Assembly (NCBI GenBank): GCA_949740725.1
Contig: CATJIO010000095.1
Location: 22,078 to 86,077 of the forward strand
Length of the DNA stretch: 64,000 bases
Reading direction: 5' to 3'
Source: an uncultured Lachnospiraceae bacterium
Lineage (GTDB): Bacteria > Bacillota > Clostridia > Lachnospirales > Lachnospiraceae
Under the pieces are notes generated by a model. It did not search any database. It saw nothing but the letters and a program-made list of their open reading frames with translations, and had not been told where the DNA came from. Of this stretch, positions 1 to 8,728 are shown piece after piece. Every line of letters starts with the position of its first letter. The first letter of the stretch is position 1. Both the position numbers and the translations under genes were made by a program.

Positions 1-2
1 CG

Positions 3-434
3 ATTCCAAGGTATATACCTTGTCCGGAAGGGCCGGGGGATCCCAGGAGGAAGGAGTACCCTCTGCAGCTGATCGGCTGGCATACCAGAAGGCGGTGCCA
101 TTCTATCCATGATAATAACCAGTGGATGGAGGAAATTGAAGCGCCAGGCCTTTGGATCCACCCGGAGGATGCAAAGGCGAGGGGGATTTCTGATCAAGAT
201 CTGGTCGAGGTGAAAAATAGCCGGGGTTGTATCCGCATGCCGGCAGTAGTAACCAGAAGAATCCGGCCAGGGGTCGTGGCAATGGCTCAGGGCGGCTGGT
301 ATACGCCAGATAGATGTGGGACGGATATCCGGGGAAGTATTAATGTGCTCACCGATGACGCCTGTCCCACCCCATTGGCAAAAGGGAATCCCCAGCACAC
401 AAATCTGGTGGAAATATGTTTAGCAAAGAGATAA
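3..434 (+). CDS. DMSO reductase family molybdopterin oxidoreductase, C-terminal fragment (5' truncated by window edge)
   Basis: Frame is open from base 3 (..YPLQLIGWHTRRRCHSIHDNNQWMEEIEAPGLWIHPEDAKARGI..), typical molybdopterin dinucleotide-binding C-terminal domain; listed ORF 126..434 is its internal-ATG part. Confidence 0.85.
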   Translation: MPRYIPCPEGPGDPRRKEYPLQLIGWHTRRRCHSIHDNNQWMEEIEAPGLWIHPEDAKARGISDQDLVEVKNSRGCIRMPAVVTRRIRPGVVAMAQGGWYTPDRCGTDIRGSINVLTDDACPTPLAKGNPQHTNLVEICLAKR

Positions 435-452
435 AGGAAAAAGGAGAAAAGG

Positions 453-836
453 ATGATGGAGAAGAAAAAGATCACTGTGTTGTGCTATCAAAAGTGCACT
501 ACCTGCAAGAAAGCGTTAAAATGGTTGGATGACCAGGAGATTCTTTATGAGACGCGACCAATAAAGGAAAAAAATCCAACGAAAGAAGAGTTAAAGGAAT
601 GGTATCAAAAGAGCGGCCTGTCCTTAAAACGATTTTTTAACACCAGTGGAAATTTGTATAAGGAGCAGTCATTAAAGGATAAGCTGCCTCATATGACGGA
701 AGAGGAGCAGCTGGAGCTTTTGGCTACAGATGGAATGTTGGTAAAGCGTCCACTGATCGTGGCGGAGAATGTGATTTTGACCGGCTTTAAAGAAGCTGAG
801 TGGAAGAAGGCTTTTCAGAGAGAGGAAGAAAAATAG
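453..836 (+). CDS. ArsC/Spx-family thioredoxin-fold protein
   Basis: N-terminal CYQKCTTCKKALKWL (CxxC) and RPLIV near the C-terminus, as in the ArsC/Spx family. Confidence 0.85.
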   Translation: MMEKKKITVLCYQKCTTCKKALKWLDDQEILYETRPIKEKNPTKEELKEWYQKSGLSLKRFFNTSGNLYKEQSLKDKLPHMTEEEQLELLATDGMLVKRPLIVAENVILTGFKEAEWKKAFQREEEK

Positions 837-859
837 TATACAAATTTAGGAAGGAGAAG

Positions 860-3433
860 ATGATGAAGTATGTAATTCTGGGTGGTGTTGCCGCCGGAAC
901 AAAGGCGGCGGCGAAGCTGAAACGGTGTGATCGGCAGGCCGAGGTAAAGGTATTTACAAAAGGCAAGGATATTTCCTACGCTGGCTGTGGTCTTCCCTAC
1001 TATATCGGAGGGGATATCCCCACCAGAGATGGGCTGATCGTGAATACCCCGGCAAAGTACGCAGGGCTGACGGGAGTGAAAGTTTATACTGGATGTGAAG
1101 CAATAGGGGTAAATCCAGACAATAAGGAAGTAACATTCAAGCGGGTTTCCGGAGATACCTTTACAGAGGACTATGATAAGTTGATTATTGCCACTGGGGC
1201 GGTTCCTTTCGTTCCACCGGTAGAGGGCAGGGAGCTTCCTGGCGTATTCTCTGTGCGTACACCAGAGGATGCGGTGAATATCCGAAAATATATTGAAGAA
1301 AACCACTGCCGCAAGGCTGTGGTTTGCGGCGCAGGCTTTATTGGGCTGGAGGTGGCAGAAAATCTTATGGCCCAGGGGCTGGAGGTGACGGTAATCGATG
1401 CCATGCCTCAGATCATGCCCAATGCCTTTGATTGGGAGATGGCGGATTATGCAAAGCGCCAGTTGAAAAAGGCTGGTATGGGGATATTGACAGCTACAAG
1501 CCTTAAAGGTATTCGGGGAAAAGAGAAGGTAGAGGAAATTTTGACGGATAATGGCAGTCTGGCGGCGGATCTGGCGGTGATGGCCATCGGTGTCCGTCCG
1601 GCCACTGGATTTTTAGATGGATGTGGCCTGGAGATGATGAAAGGGACTATCCTGGTGGATGAGGAACTGCGGACGAATCTCCCGGATATCTATGGGGCAG
1701 GAGACTGCGCCATGGTGAAAAATGCGATAACAGGAAAACCCCAGTGGTCTGCTATGGGTTCCACTGCCAATTTGGCTGCCCGGGCTATGGTAAAGAGAAT
1801 GTACGGGGCAAAAAAGGGATATCAGGGCTGTATGGGCACAGGAGTGGTTCGTCTCCTTCCAGAGCTAAATGGAGGGAGGACAGGATTGACTGAAGCCCAG
1901 GCAAAAGCAGAGGGGTTTGAGACGATTTCAGTGGTATGCGTTCTGGATGACAAGGCTCATTATTATCCTGGGGCTTCCTCCTTTTTGGTAAAGATGACGG
2001 CGGAGAAGGACAGCCGCCGGCTGTTGGGAATCCAGGTGCTGGGGGCCGGCGCGGTAGATAAGATGGTGGATATCGCGGTAACCGGAATCTCTCAGAATAT
2101 GACCGTCGACCAGTTTGACACTATGGATTATGCCTATGCGCCGCCATTCTCCACCGCTATCCATCCTTTTGTCACTGCCTGCTACATACTGGAGAATAAA
2201 ATGGATGGAGTGTTGGAGAGCATGAGCCCGGCAGAGTATGCTGAGGGAGGCGCCGAGGGTTATCAGGTGTTGGATGTCCAGCCGGGACCATCCATTCCCA
2301 ATGCCCACTGGATTGATTTGGCAAAGGTGACCGGGCCGATTGAGGGACTGGAAAAGGATGCAAAGCTTTTGCTGGTCTGTGCTAAGGGAAAAAGAGGATA
2401 TTTCCTCCAGAATCGTCTGAAAGCCTGGGGATATACCCACACACGGGTGTTAGAAGGAGGCGTTACCTTTAATGAGGTAAGGGTTCCCCGGAATGGAACA
2501 AAGCTTTCCCAAGAAGAGATCAAGCGGGTAAAGGGGCTGGGATGTCTCCAGGATAAACGATATGATGATGTGTTTAATGTGCGGGTCATCACAAGAAATG
2601 GAAAGATTACGGCAAAGGAACAACAGCGGATCGCAGAAGCGGCGGAGAAATTCGGTTCAGGAGAAGTGACCATGACGACTCGGCTGACGATGGAGATCCA
2701 GGGAGTTCCCTATGAAAATCTGGATCCGGTTATGATATTTCTCAAGGAGGGAGGACTGGAAACGGGAGGGACTGGATCCAAGGTGCGTCCCATCGTTTCC
2801 TGTAAAGGAACCACTTGCCAGTACGGCCTGATCGATGCATTCGCCTTATCAGAAAAGCTTCATGAATTATACTACAAAGGGTATCACGAAGTTTCCCTGC
2901 CCCACAAGTTTAAAATCGCTGTGGGTGGCTGCCCTAATAATTGTGTCAAGCCAAACCTGAATGATCTGGGTATCATCGGCCAGCGAGCGCCAGAGATGGA
3001 CCGGACAAAGTGCCGGGGCTGTAAGATATGTCAGGTAGAAAAAGCATGTCCTATCCATGTGGCCAAAATGGAAGACGGGAAGCTTACGATTCCTTCCCAT
3101 ATATGCAACCATTGTGGGCGCTGTATAGGAACCTGTCCCTTCGGTGTGGTAAACGAAAGGATCGTAGGGTATCGAGTGTACATTGGCGGTCGTTGGGGTA
3201 AGCAGGCGGCAGAGGGGCGAATGCTGGATAAGCTCTTTATCTCAGAAGAAGAGGTGATTGACCTGACTGAGCGGGTAATCCTGTTCTATCGGGATGAGGG
3301 ACTTTCCGGAGAAAGGCTTGCCGATACCATCGCCCGGCTGGGATTCGATTATGTACAAGATAAGCTGTTAAATAGCAAAATTGATAAAAAAGAAATACTG
3401 AAGAAGACTGTAGTGGGAGGAGCTACCTGTTAG
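860..3433 (+). CDS. Multidomain CoA-disulfide-reductase-like flavoprotein + rhodanese-like + nitrite/sulfite reductase-like + 4Fe-4S ferredoxin domain
   Basis: SYAGCGLPYYIGG active-site region; VCAKGKRG rhodanese-like loop; SCKGTTC...GGCPNNC; two ferredoxin Cys clusters (CRGCKICQVEKACP, CNHCGRCIGTCP). Start chosen at ATG 860 after an AGGAGA RBS rather than 800. Confidence 0.85.
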   Translation: MMKYVILGGVAAGTKAAAKLKRCDRQAEVKVFTKGKDISYAGCGLPYYIGGDIPTRDGLIVNTPAKYAGLTGVKVYTGCEAIGVNPDNKEVTFKRVSGDTFTEDYDKLIIATGAVPFVPPVEGRELPGVFSVRTPEDAVNIRKYIEENHCRKAVVCGAGFIGLEVAENLMAQGLEVTVIDAMPQIMPNAFDWEMADYAKRQLKKAGMGILTATSLKGIRGKEKVEEILTDNGSLAADLAVMAIGVRPATGFLDGCGLEMMKGTILVDEELRTNLPDIYGAGDCAMVKNAITGKPQWSAMGSTANLAARAMVKRMYGAKKGYQGCMGTGVVRLLPELNGGRTGLTEAQAKAEGFETISVVCVLDDKAHYYPGASSFLVKMTAEKDSRRLLGIQVLGAGAVDKMVDIAVTGISQNMTVDQFDTMDYAYAPPFSTAIHPFVTACYILENKMDGVLESMSPAEYAEGGAEGYQVLDVQPGPSIPNAHWIDLAKVTGPIEGLEKDAKLLLVCAKGKRGYFLQNRLKAWGYTHTRVLEGGVTFNEVRVPRNGTKLSQEEIKRVKGLGCLQDKRYDDVFNVRVITRNGKITAKEQQRIAEAAEKFGSGEVTMTTRLTMEIQGVPYENLDPVMIFLKEGGLETGGTGSKVRPIVSCKGTTCQYGLIDAFALSEKLHELYYKGYHEVSLPHKFKIAVGGCPNNCVKPNLNDLGIIGQRAPEMDRTKCRGCKICQVEKACPIHVAKMEDGKLTIPSHICNHCGRCIGTCPFGVVNERIVGYRVYIGGRWGKQAAEGRMLDKLFISEEEVIDLTERVILFYRDEGLSGERLADTIARLGFDYVQDKLLNSKIDKKEILKKTVVGGATC

Positions 3434-3504
3434 TTGTAGTGGAGGTTTCCTTTTATATCAGAGATAATACCCTCGGTGGACAAAGGGTATCATATGAGCA
3501 GTAA

Positions 3505-3541
3505 TCACAAATGCCTCCGGATATTCCGGAGGCATTTGTGA
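3505..3541. terminator. Perfect 17-bp inverted repeat with 3-nt loop between convergent genes
   Basis: TCACAAATGCCTCCGGA-tat-TCCGGAGGCATTTGTGA; lies between stops at 3433 (+) and 3556 (-); no strong T-run. Confidence 0.6.
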
Positions 3542-3555
3542 AATCAGGGAATGAT

Positions 3556-4653
3556 TTACTGTACAACATCTTTTGTCAAAATGGAAACGCCGGTATCAAT
3601 GTATTCGGGAGCTACAGAGCCGCCATTAATTGCAGTGATAGCAGCATACATTCCTTCATAACCCATAACGTCAGGATTCTGAGCCATGGTGCAGATCAGG
3701 GCACCATCCTTGATCAGCTGAATAACAGCATCAGACTTATCCATACCAGCAGCGATAATGCTATTGCCTTCTTCAGCTACAGCATTGCCAACACCTACAC
3801 AGGAGCCTTCATTTGCACCGAAGAGAGCAACACAGCCCTGGGAGATAAAGTTAGCAGCTGCATCTTTAGACTTGGCTGCATCGCCGTCCGCGTACTGAGT
3901 TTCCAAAATCTCAAAAGCAGTGCCTTCGAAAGCGGAACGGAAGCCCTCGTCACGGTCAACGGTGGAGGTGGTAGCTGCGTTTACGGATACGATACCAATC
4001 TTGCCTTCCTCGATGCCCTTTTCTTTTAATGCAGCCAGAACCTGCTCGCCTGCGGTCTTACCAGCGGAGCGATTGTCGGTTCCTAATCTCTGTACACAGG
4101 GATAGTTGGCAAAGGAGTCTACCTGTACGATCTTAACGCCAGCTTGATCGGCTTCTTCAAGAGCCGCGGTGATGGCATCTGGTCCATTGGCGGAAACCAG
4201 AATCGCGGTAGCGCCGTCGGCAACTGCGTTATTTACACATTCAATCTGCTTTGCGTCATCCTTTACGTCCGGGGCAATCCACTTATACTCACAGCCTAAT
4301 TCCTCTGCTGCTTGCTGGCATCCCTTATCCATATTTACCCAATGCTGATCCATGGAGTCAATGGTAATTAATACTACCTTCTGTCCGGCTCCATCTCCCG
4401 GCTTTGCAATATCGCCAGTTTCTCCGGAAAGCATATCATTTGCGGCTGCAGGAGCCTCTTCCTTCTCTGCTTCGGTTTCCGGGGCTTCCTCCGCCGTGGT
4501 CTCCTCTTTGGCCTCTTCCTTTGCCTCGGTTGCCGCTGCGGTAGTGGTCTCCGTCGGAGCTGCCGTGGTTTCATTGGAGGATGAGGAACAGCCTGCCAAC
4601 AGGGTGGCTGCCATGGCTGCCGCCATCATAAGAGATAATGCTTTTTTCTTCAT
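3556..4653 (-). CDS. Sugar ABC transporter substrate-binding lipoprotein (RbsB-like)
   Basis: Signal/lipobox MKKKALSLMMAAAMAATLLAGCSSSS; periplasmic-binding-protein fold sequence; adjacent permease and ATPase. Confidence 0.9.
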   Translation of the reverse strand: MKKKALSLMMAAAMAATLLAGCSSSSNETTAAPTETTTAAATEAKEEAKEETTAEEAPETEAEKEEAPAAANDMLSGETGDIAKPGDGAGQKVVLITIDSMDQHWVNMDKGCQQAAEELGCEYKWIAPDVKDDAKQIECVNNAVADGATAILVSANGPDAITAALEEADQAGVKIVQVDSFANYPCVQRLGTDNRSAGKTAGEQVLAALKEKGIEEGKIGIVSVNAATTSTVDRDEGFRSAFEGTAFEILETQYADGDAAKSKDAAANFISQGCVALFGANEGSCVGVGNAVAEEGNSIIAAGMDKSDAVIQLIKDGALICTMAQNPDVMGYEGMYAAITAINGGSVAPEYIDTGVSILTKDVVQ

Positions 4654-4729
4654 AATACGATACCTTCCTTTCTTAAACCTTTGTTTTATTAAAAGCATAA
4701 ACTGCTTTTAAACGAAATGTCCATAGGCC

Positions 4730-5746
4730 TCAGGCTGCCTTGTGCTTTTTCGCCTTGCCCTTTCCGGTTCTCACGATTACATCCAGAAGAACCGCTACTA
4801 CAACGATGATACCGATAACAATGTTACGGATAGCTACCGGAGCGCCGGCAAATTGAAGTCCATTCTGGAGAACCCCCCAGATAGCAGCGCCGATGACCGT
4901 TCCCAGCAGGATACCAGATCCGCCTAATGTGGATACACCGCCAATTACCGAGGCAGCTACCGCGTACATTTCATAAGAAGTACCGGCATCCATTGTTCCA
5001 GTACCAGTAGATGCACAGGTAATCAAGCCGGTGATACAGGCACAGAAGGCAGAAACCACGTAAACGTAGATAATGGTACGACTCACATTAACGCCGGACA
5101 GCCTGGCTGCGTCAATATTGCTTCCTGTGGCATAGATATGACGTCCCGTCCGGGTGCGTCCCATAATATAGTTAAAAAATGCCCATACAATAATGGCAAT
5201 CCAGAATGCGCTGAAGATGCCGGCGATCTTTCCACTGTAGAAAAAGGTACGGAAGCCTTTGGCAGCTTCGCCGATGGAATCGGTATTGTAATTACCATTA
5301 ACAATCTGGGCAATACCTCTTGCGATGGTCATGGTTCCCAGAGTGGCGATAAATGGCGGCAACTGGCATTTGGAAACCAGGATACCGTTAATGTATCCCA
5401 CCACCAGACAGCAGATCAGGGTAATCAGCACAGCTACCCAGGGATTCACCCCATGGCACATCAGGGTGGCGCTGATCATACAGCTCATTCCCACCACAGA
5501 ACCAATGGAGAGATCGATATTGCCAGTAAAGAGCACAAAGGACTGCCCTACGCCGGTTAATAGAGTAGGCGCGATCTGGCGCAGCAGATTGGCGATATTA
5601 CGGTAGGTAAAGAAGTTGGGATTGATAAAACCAAACAACATACATAAAACCGCTAAACCAATGGTTACCGTGATTACCTGTCCCATGCCCCGCTGGGATA
5701 AAAATCGCTTTACCGGGCTGAGGTTTTTCTCACTTGCGTTACTCAT
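4730..5746 (-). CDS. Sugar ABC transporter permease (RbsC-like)
   Basis: Hydrophobic multi-TM protein, GNIDLSIGSVVGMSCM and ATGSN motifs typical of the RbsC family. Confidence 0.92.
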   Translation of the reverse strand: MSNASEKNLSPVKRFLSQRGMGQVITVTIGLAVLCMLFGFINPNFFTYRNIANLLRQIAPTLLTGVGQSFVLFTGNIDLSIGSVVGMSCMISATLMCHGVNPWVAVLITLICCLVVGYINGILVSKCQLPPFIATLGTMTIARGIAQIVNGNYNTDSIGEAAKGFRTFFYSGKIAGIFSAFWIAIIVWAFFNYIMGRTRTGRHIYATGSNIDAARLSGVNVSRTIIYVYVVSAFCACITGLITCASTGTGTMDAGTSYEMYAVAASVIGGVSTLGGSGILLGTVIGAAIWGVLQNGLQFAGAPVAIRNIVIGIIVVVAVLLDVIVRTGKGKAKKHKAA

Positions 5747-5780
5747 ATTTTCCTCCATATATCAAGCTTTTTGCTAAGAT

Positions 5781-7325
5781 CTATTTTTTCTCAAACTGGG
5801 TTGCCTTGGTTAAGATCTGGTCCTGGGTGGCTTCCCCTGCCATAAATTCTCCGGTAATCCGCCCGTCACACATAACCAGGATCCGGTCACTCATCCCTAA
5901 AACCTCCGGCATTTCCGAGGATACGAACATAACGCCGATACCGCTTTGCTTTAATTGATTCATCAGATTATAGATTTCAACCTTTGCCGCCACGTCGATT
6001 CCTCTGGTAGGTTCGTCAAAGATTACCACACGGGAATCTCTCGCCAGCCACTTAGCTACCACGATCTTTTGCTGATTTCCGCCGGAAAGGCTCCCTGCGT
6101 CTACCTGAGCATTGGGCAGCTTGATTTTTAGAGACTGGACAGACTGATCCACCATCTCCCTTTCCTTTTTCCGGTTCACCGTACCCAGGGGGCCGCTGCT
6201 GAGCATGTCCAGGTTAGGGAGGGCGATATTATCCGAAATACTGAGCCGAGTGCACAGTCCATCCTTCTTCCGGTCCTCTGGCGCGAGAACCAGTCCAGCC
6301 CGAATGGAATCAGAAGGATTATGGATGATTACCTCTTTTCCATCGATAAAGATCTGCCCGCTTTCCTTTGGGTCAATGCCAAAGATGGCCCGTGTGGTTT
6401 CCGTCCGTCCGGCTCCCATAAGCCCGGCGATTCCCACGATCTCCCCTTCATATAATTCTAGGTTTATATTCCGCACCAAAGGTCCGGCATTTAAGTTCTT
6501 TACCTCCAGAATCTTCTTACCCTTTTGACAGGATACATGGGGGAACTTTTCTTTGATTTCATGGCCTACCATATTGGCAATGATCTCATCCATCTTATGA
6601 ATATCGTAAGGCATCTCAGTGATGAAATGTCCGTCCCGCATAATAATTACCCGGTCTACGATGTGCTGCAGCTCTTCAAGACGATGGGATATGTACACAA
6701 TGCCGATTCCGTCTGCTTTCAGCTGATGGATGATTTTAAATAAATCGTCGATTTCCTTGGAGGTCAGGGCCGAGGTAGGCTCGTCCATGATTAGTACCCG
6801 GGCATTTTGAGAAAGAGCCTTTGCAATTTCTACCATCTGTTGCTTGGAGATGGCCAGATCGCTGACCTGTGCCTTGGGGTCAATATCAATATTTAATTTC
6901 TTCAGAATCTCCCTGGTTTCTTCATTCATCCGGTCATTGTCTAACCGTTCCTTTTTGACCAGCTCTCTTCCCAGAAAAATATTTTCTGCCACACTTAAAT
7001 GGGTGCACATATTTAATTCCTGGTGAATAATTGCCACACCAGCATCCTTGGCCTTGTTGGCGTCCCAATCCTTTACCAGTTTGCCAAATAAATGGATCTC
7101 TCCATCATCTCGCTGATAAACACCGGACAAAATCTTCATCAGAGTAGATTTACCAGCTCCATTTTCTCCTAAAAGGGCAAGAACCTCGCCGGAGTAGAGA
7201 TTAAAGCGCACATTATCCAGCGCCTTTACTCCAGGAAACTCTTTCATAATCCCTGTCATTCTTACCAGCTCTTCGCCCGCCGGCGCAGGAGTTCTGTTTT
7301 CTTCCATACCTGCTCCTTCCCTCAT
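5781..7325 (-). CDS. Sugar ABC transporter ATP-binding protein, double ATPase (RbsA/MglA-like)
   Basis: GENGAGKSTLMKIL, LIMDEPTSALT, SLSGGNQQKIVVAKWL, FDEPTRGID. Confidence 0.95.
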   Translation of the reverse strand: MREGAGMEENRTPAPAGEELVRMTGIMKEFPGVKALDNVRFNLYSGEVLALLGENGAGKSTLMKILSGVYQRDDGEIHLFGKLVKDWDANKAKDAGVAIIHQELNMCTHLSVAENIFLGRELVKKERLDNDRMNEETREILKKLNIDIDPKAQVSDLAISKQQMVEIAKALSQNARVLIMDEPTSALTSKEIDDLFKIIHQLKADGIGIVYISHRLEELQHIVDRVIIMRDGHFITEMPYDIHKMDEIIANMVGHEIKEKFPHVSCQKGKKILEVKNLNAGPLVRNINLELYEGEIVGIAGLMGAGRTETTRAIFGIDPKESGQIFIDGKEVIIHNPSDSIRAGLVLAPEDRKKDGLCTRLSISDNIALPNLDMLSSGPLGTVNRKKEREMVDQSVQSLKIKLPNAQVDAGSLSGGNQQKIVVAKWLARDSRVVIFDEPTRGIDVAAKVEIYNLMNQLKQSGIGVMFVSSEMPEVLGMSDRILVMCDGRITGEFMAGEATQDQILTKATQFEKK

Positions 7326-8629
7326 TGTGGGATATTTTGTAACATGGATTCAATCCGCAGACAGCATTCCATCATGGCCCGATCCGTGTGGTAAATACAT
7401 TTCCACTGATTTCCAGTATCCGGAATAAGTGGTGTGCCATTCCGGCTTAAAAGCTGTCTGGATTCGCCTGCTGTAGGATTATAGAAATAGATCTGATCAA
7501 ATTCCCACAGCTCCATAAACTTTTCCAGATAACGGGCATCTCCCGTTACCTCGTAAGCATCAAAAAATCCGGTAAGGGATTCGAAATTTTGCCACCATTC
7601 CTTATCGGTGACGATCAACCGTCCATCGTGGAGGCCATCCCGATAAATCCCGCCATACTGGTGATCCCAGCCGTTTGCTACCGTATAGTCTGCAAATTTC
7701 CTGGTAAGCTCTCTGGCAGGCGGCTGTCCTAATACCTCATAGGCCCGATTCAACAGCCAGGTCAGCTCAATATTGTGGCCATAGGAGGTGGTGTCCAGTG
7801 GATTTTTATTGGCGCTCTCCGGATCACGGTCATAGTTCCAGGTTCTTCGGATAGAGATGGCAGGCTTTGGCGTAAAGTCGATCTGGAATTGGTTTCTGCC
7901 GCACCAATAGTCATAGTCCACCATGTGGGTTAACACGACAGAGATGATTTCCTCCAGCGCCCGGCGGTGAACCTCTTTGCCGCTGGCCTCGTAAAGGGTG
8001 GTGTAAGCCTCCATAGTATGCATGTGGATATCCAGAGATTTTAAATCTCCACCATATACCCCTGGACTTTCCAGCGTCCAGTCCTCACGGAAATTTTCAA
8101 AGTATCCGCCATACCGGGTATCCGCCGCGTATTTTTTCAGGGCGTCGAAGGTGCGCTCAGCATAATCTAAGCCCCTGGGATCCTTGGTGGCAAGGTAATA
8201 TTCTGCCAACGCATAAATAGCAAAGGTCTGCCCATATACCAGCTTGCCGTTATCCAGCACCAGGCCCTTTCTATCGGTCACCCAGGCCCAGCCGGTGTGC
8301 TCTTTGTCCCAGAAATGGTCAATAAAAAAGGTTACTCCCTGCTCAAGAGCCTGCCTGCAATCCTCTTCCCAGCCATAGCGCTTCGCCAGCCCGTTCCGCA
8401 AAAGAGCGGAAAATCCCCAGATCATCCTGGTCTGAGTCACAATCATCTTATCGGTAGGCGTTAAAACAGCCAGTTTCTTCATGGGATTTCCTTCCCCGTC
8501 AAAGCAAACCAGATAGCCGCCGTATTCTCGGTCAATACCATGAGAAAGCCAGAAAGGAACACTTTTTTTCATAAAGCCTTCCATTTCTGACTGAATAGTT
8601 AACAGTTTTTTTGCTATGTCTTTCTCCAT
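7322..8629 (-). CDS. AGE-family epimerase (N-acylglucosamine/cellobiose 2-epimerase-like)
   Basis: Length and motifs of the AGE alpha/alpha barrel (YGGYLVCFDGEG, NIELTWLLNRA, KEWWQNFESLTGF); 4-bp overlap with the downstream ATPase gene. Confidence 0.85.
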   Translation of the reverse strand: MEKDIAKKLLTIQSEMEGFMKKSVPFWLSHGIDREYGGYLVCFDGEGNPMKKLAVLTPTDKMIVTQTRMIWGFSALLRNGLAKRYGWEEDCRQALEQGVTFFIDHFWDKEHTGWAWVTDRKGLVLDNGKLVYGQTFAIYALAEYYLATKDPRGLDYAERTFDALKKYAADTRYGGYFENFREDWTLESPGVYGGDLKSLDIHMHTMEAYTTLYEASGKEVHRRALEEIISVVLTHMVDYDYWCGRNQFQIDFTPKPAISIRRTWNYDRDPESANKNPLDTTSYGHNIELTWLLNRAYEVLGQPPARELTRKFADYTVANGWDHQYGGIYRDGLHDGRLIVTDKEWWQNFESLTGFFDAYEVTGDARYLEKFMELWEFDQIYFYNPTAGESRQLLSRNGTPLIPDTGNQWKCIYHTDRAMMECCLRIESMLQNIPQ

Positions 8630-8668
8630 TTGCCCGCCCCCTTTTCTGATTTTCTTTAGGCTTTAGAC

Positions 8669-8696
8669 ATTATAGCAGATGAGACATTTTTTGTAA
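8669..8696 (-). promoter_or_regulatory. Candidate sigma-A promoter for the epimerase/transporter genes
   Basis: On minus strand TTACAA - 16 nt - TATAAT in the 99-bp gap upstream of the epimerase gene. Confidence 0.45.
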
Positions 8697-8728
8697 GGGG
8701 AGATTATTCAGAATTAGGTAGATATTTT

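Noticed and set aside
4352-4711. 119-aa plus-strand Ala/Ser/Val-rich ORF opposite the binding protein N-terminus
   Set aside because: Artefact of the Ala/Glu/Thr low-complexity tether on the minus strand.
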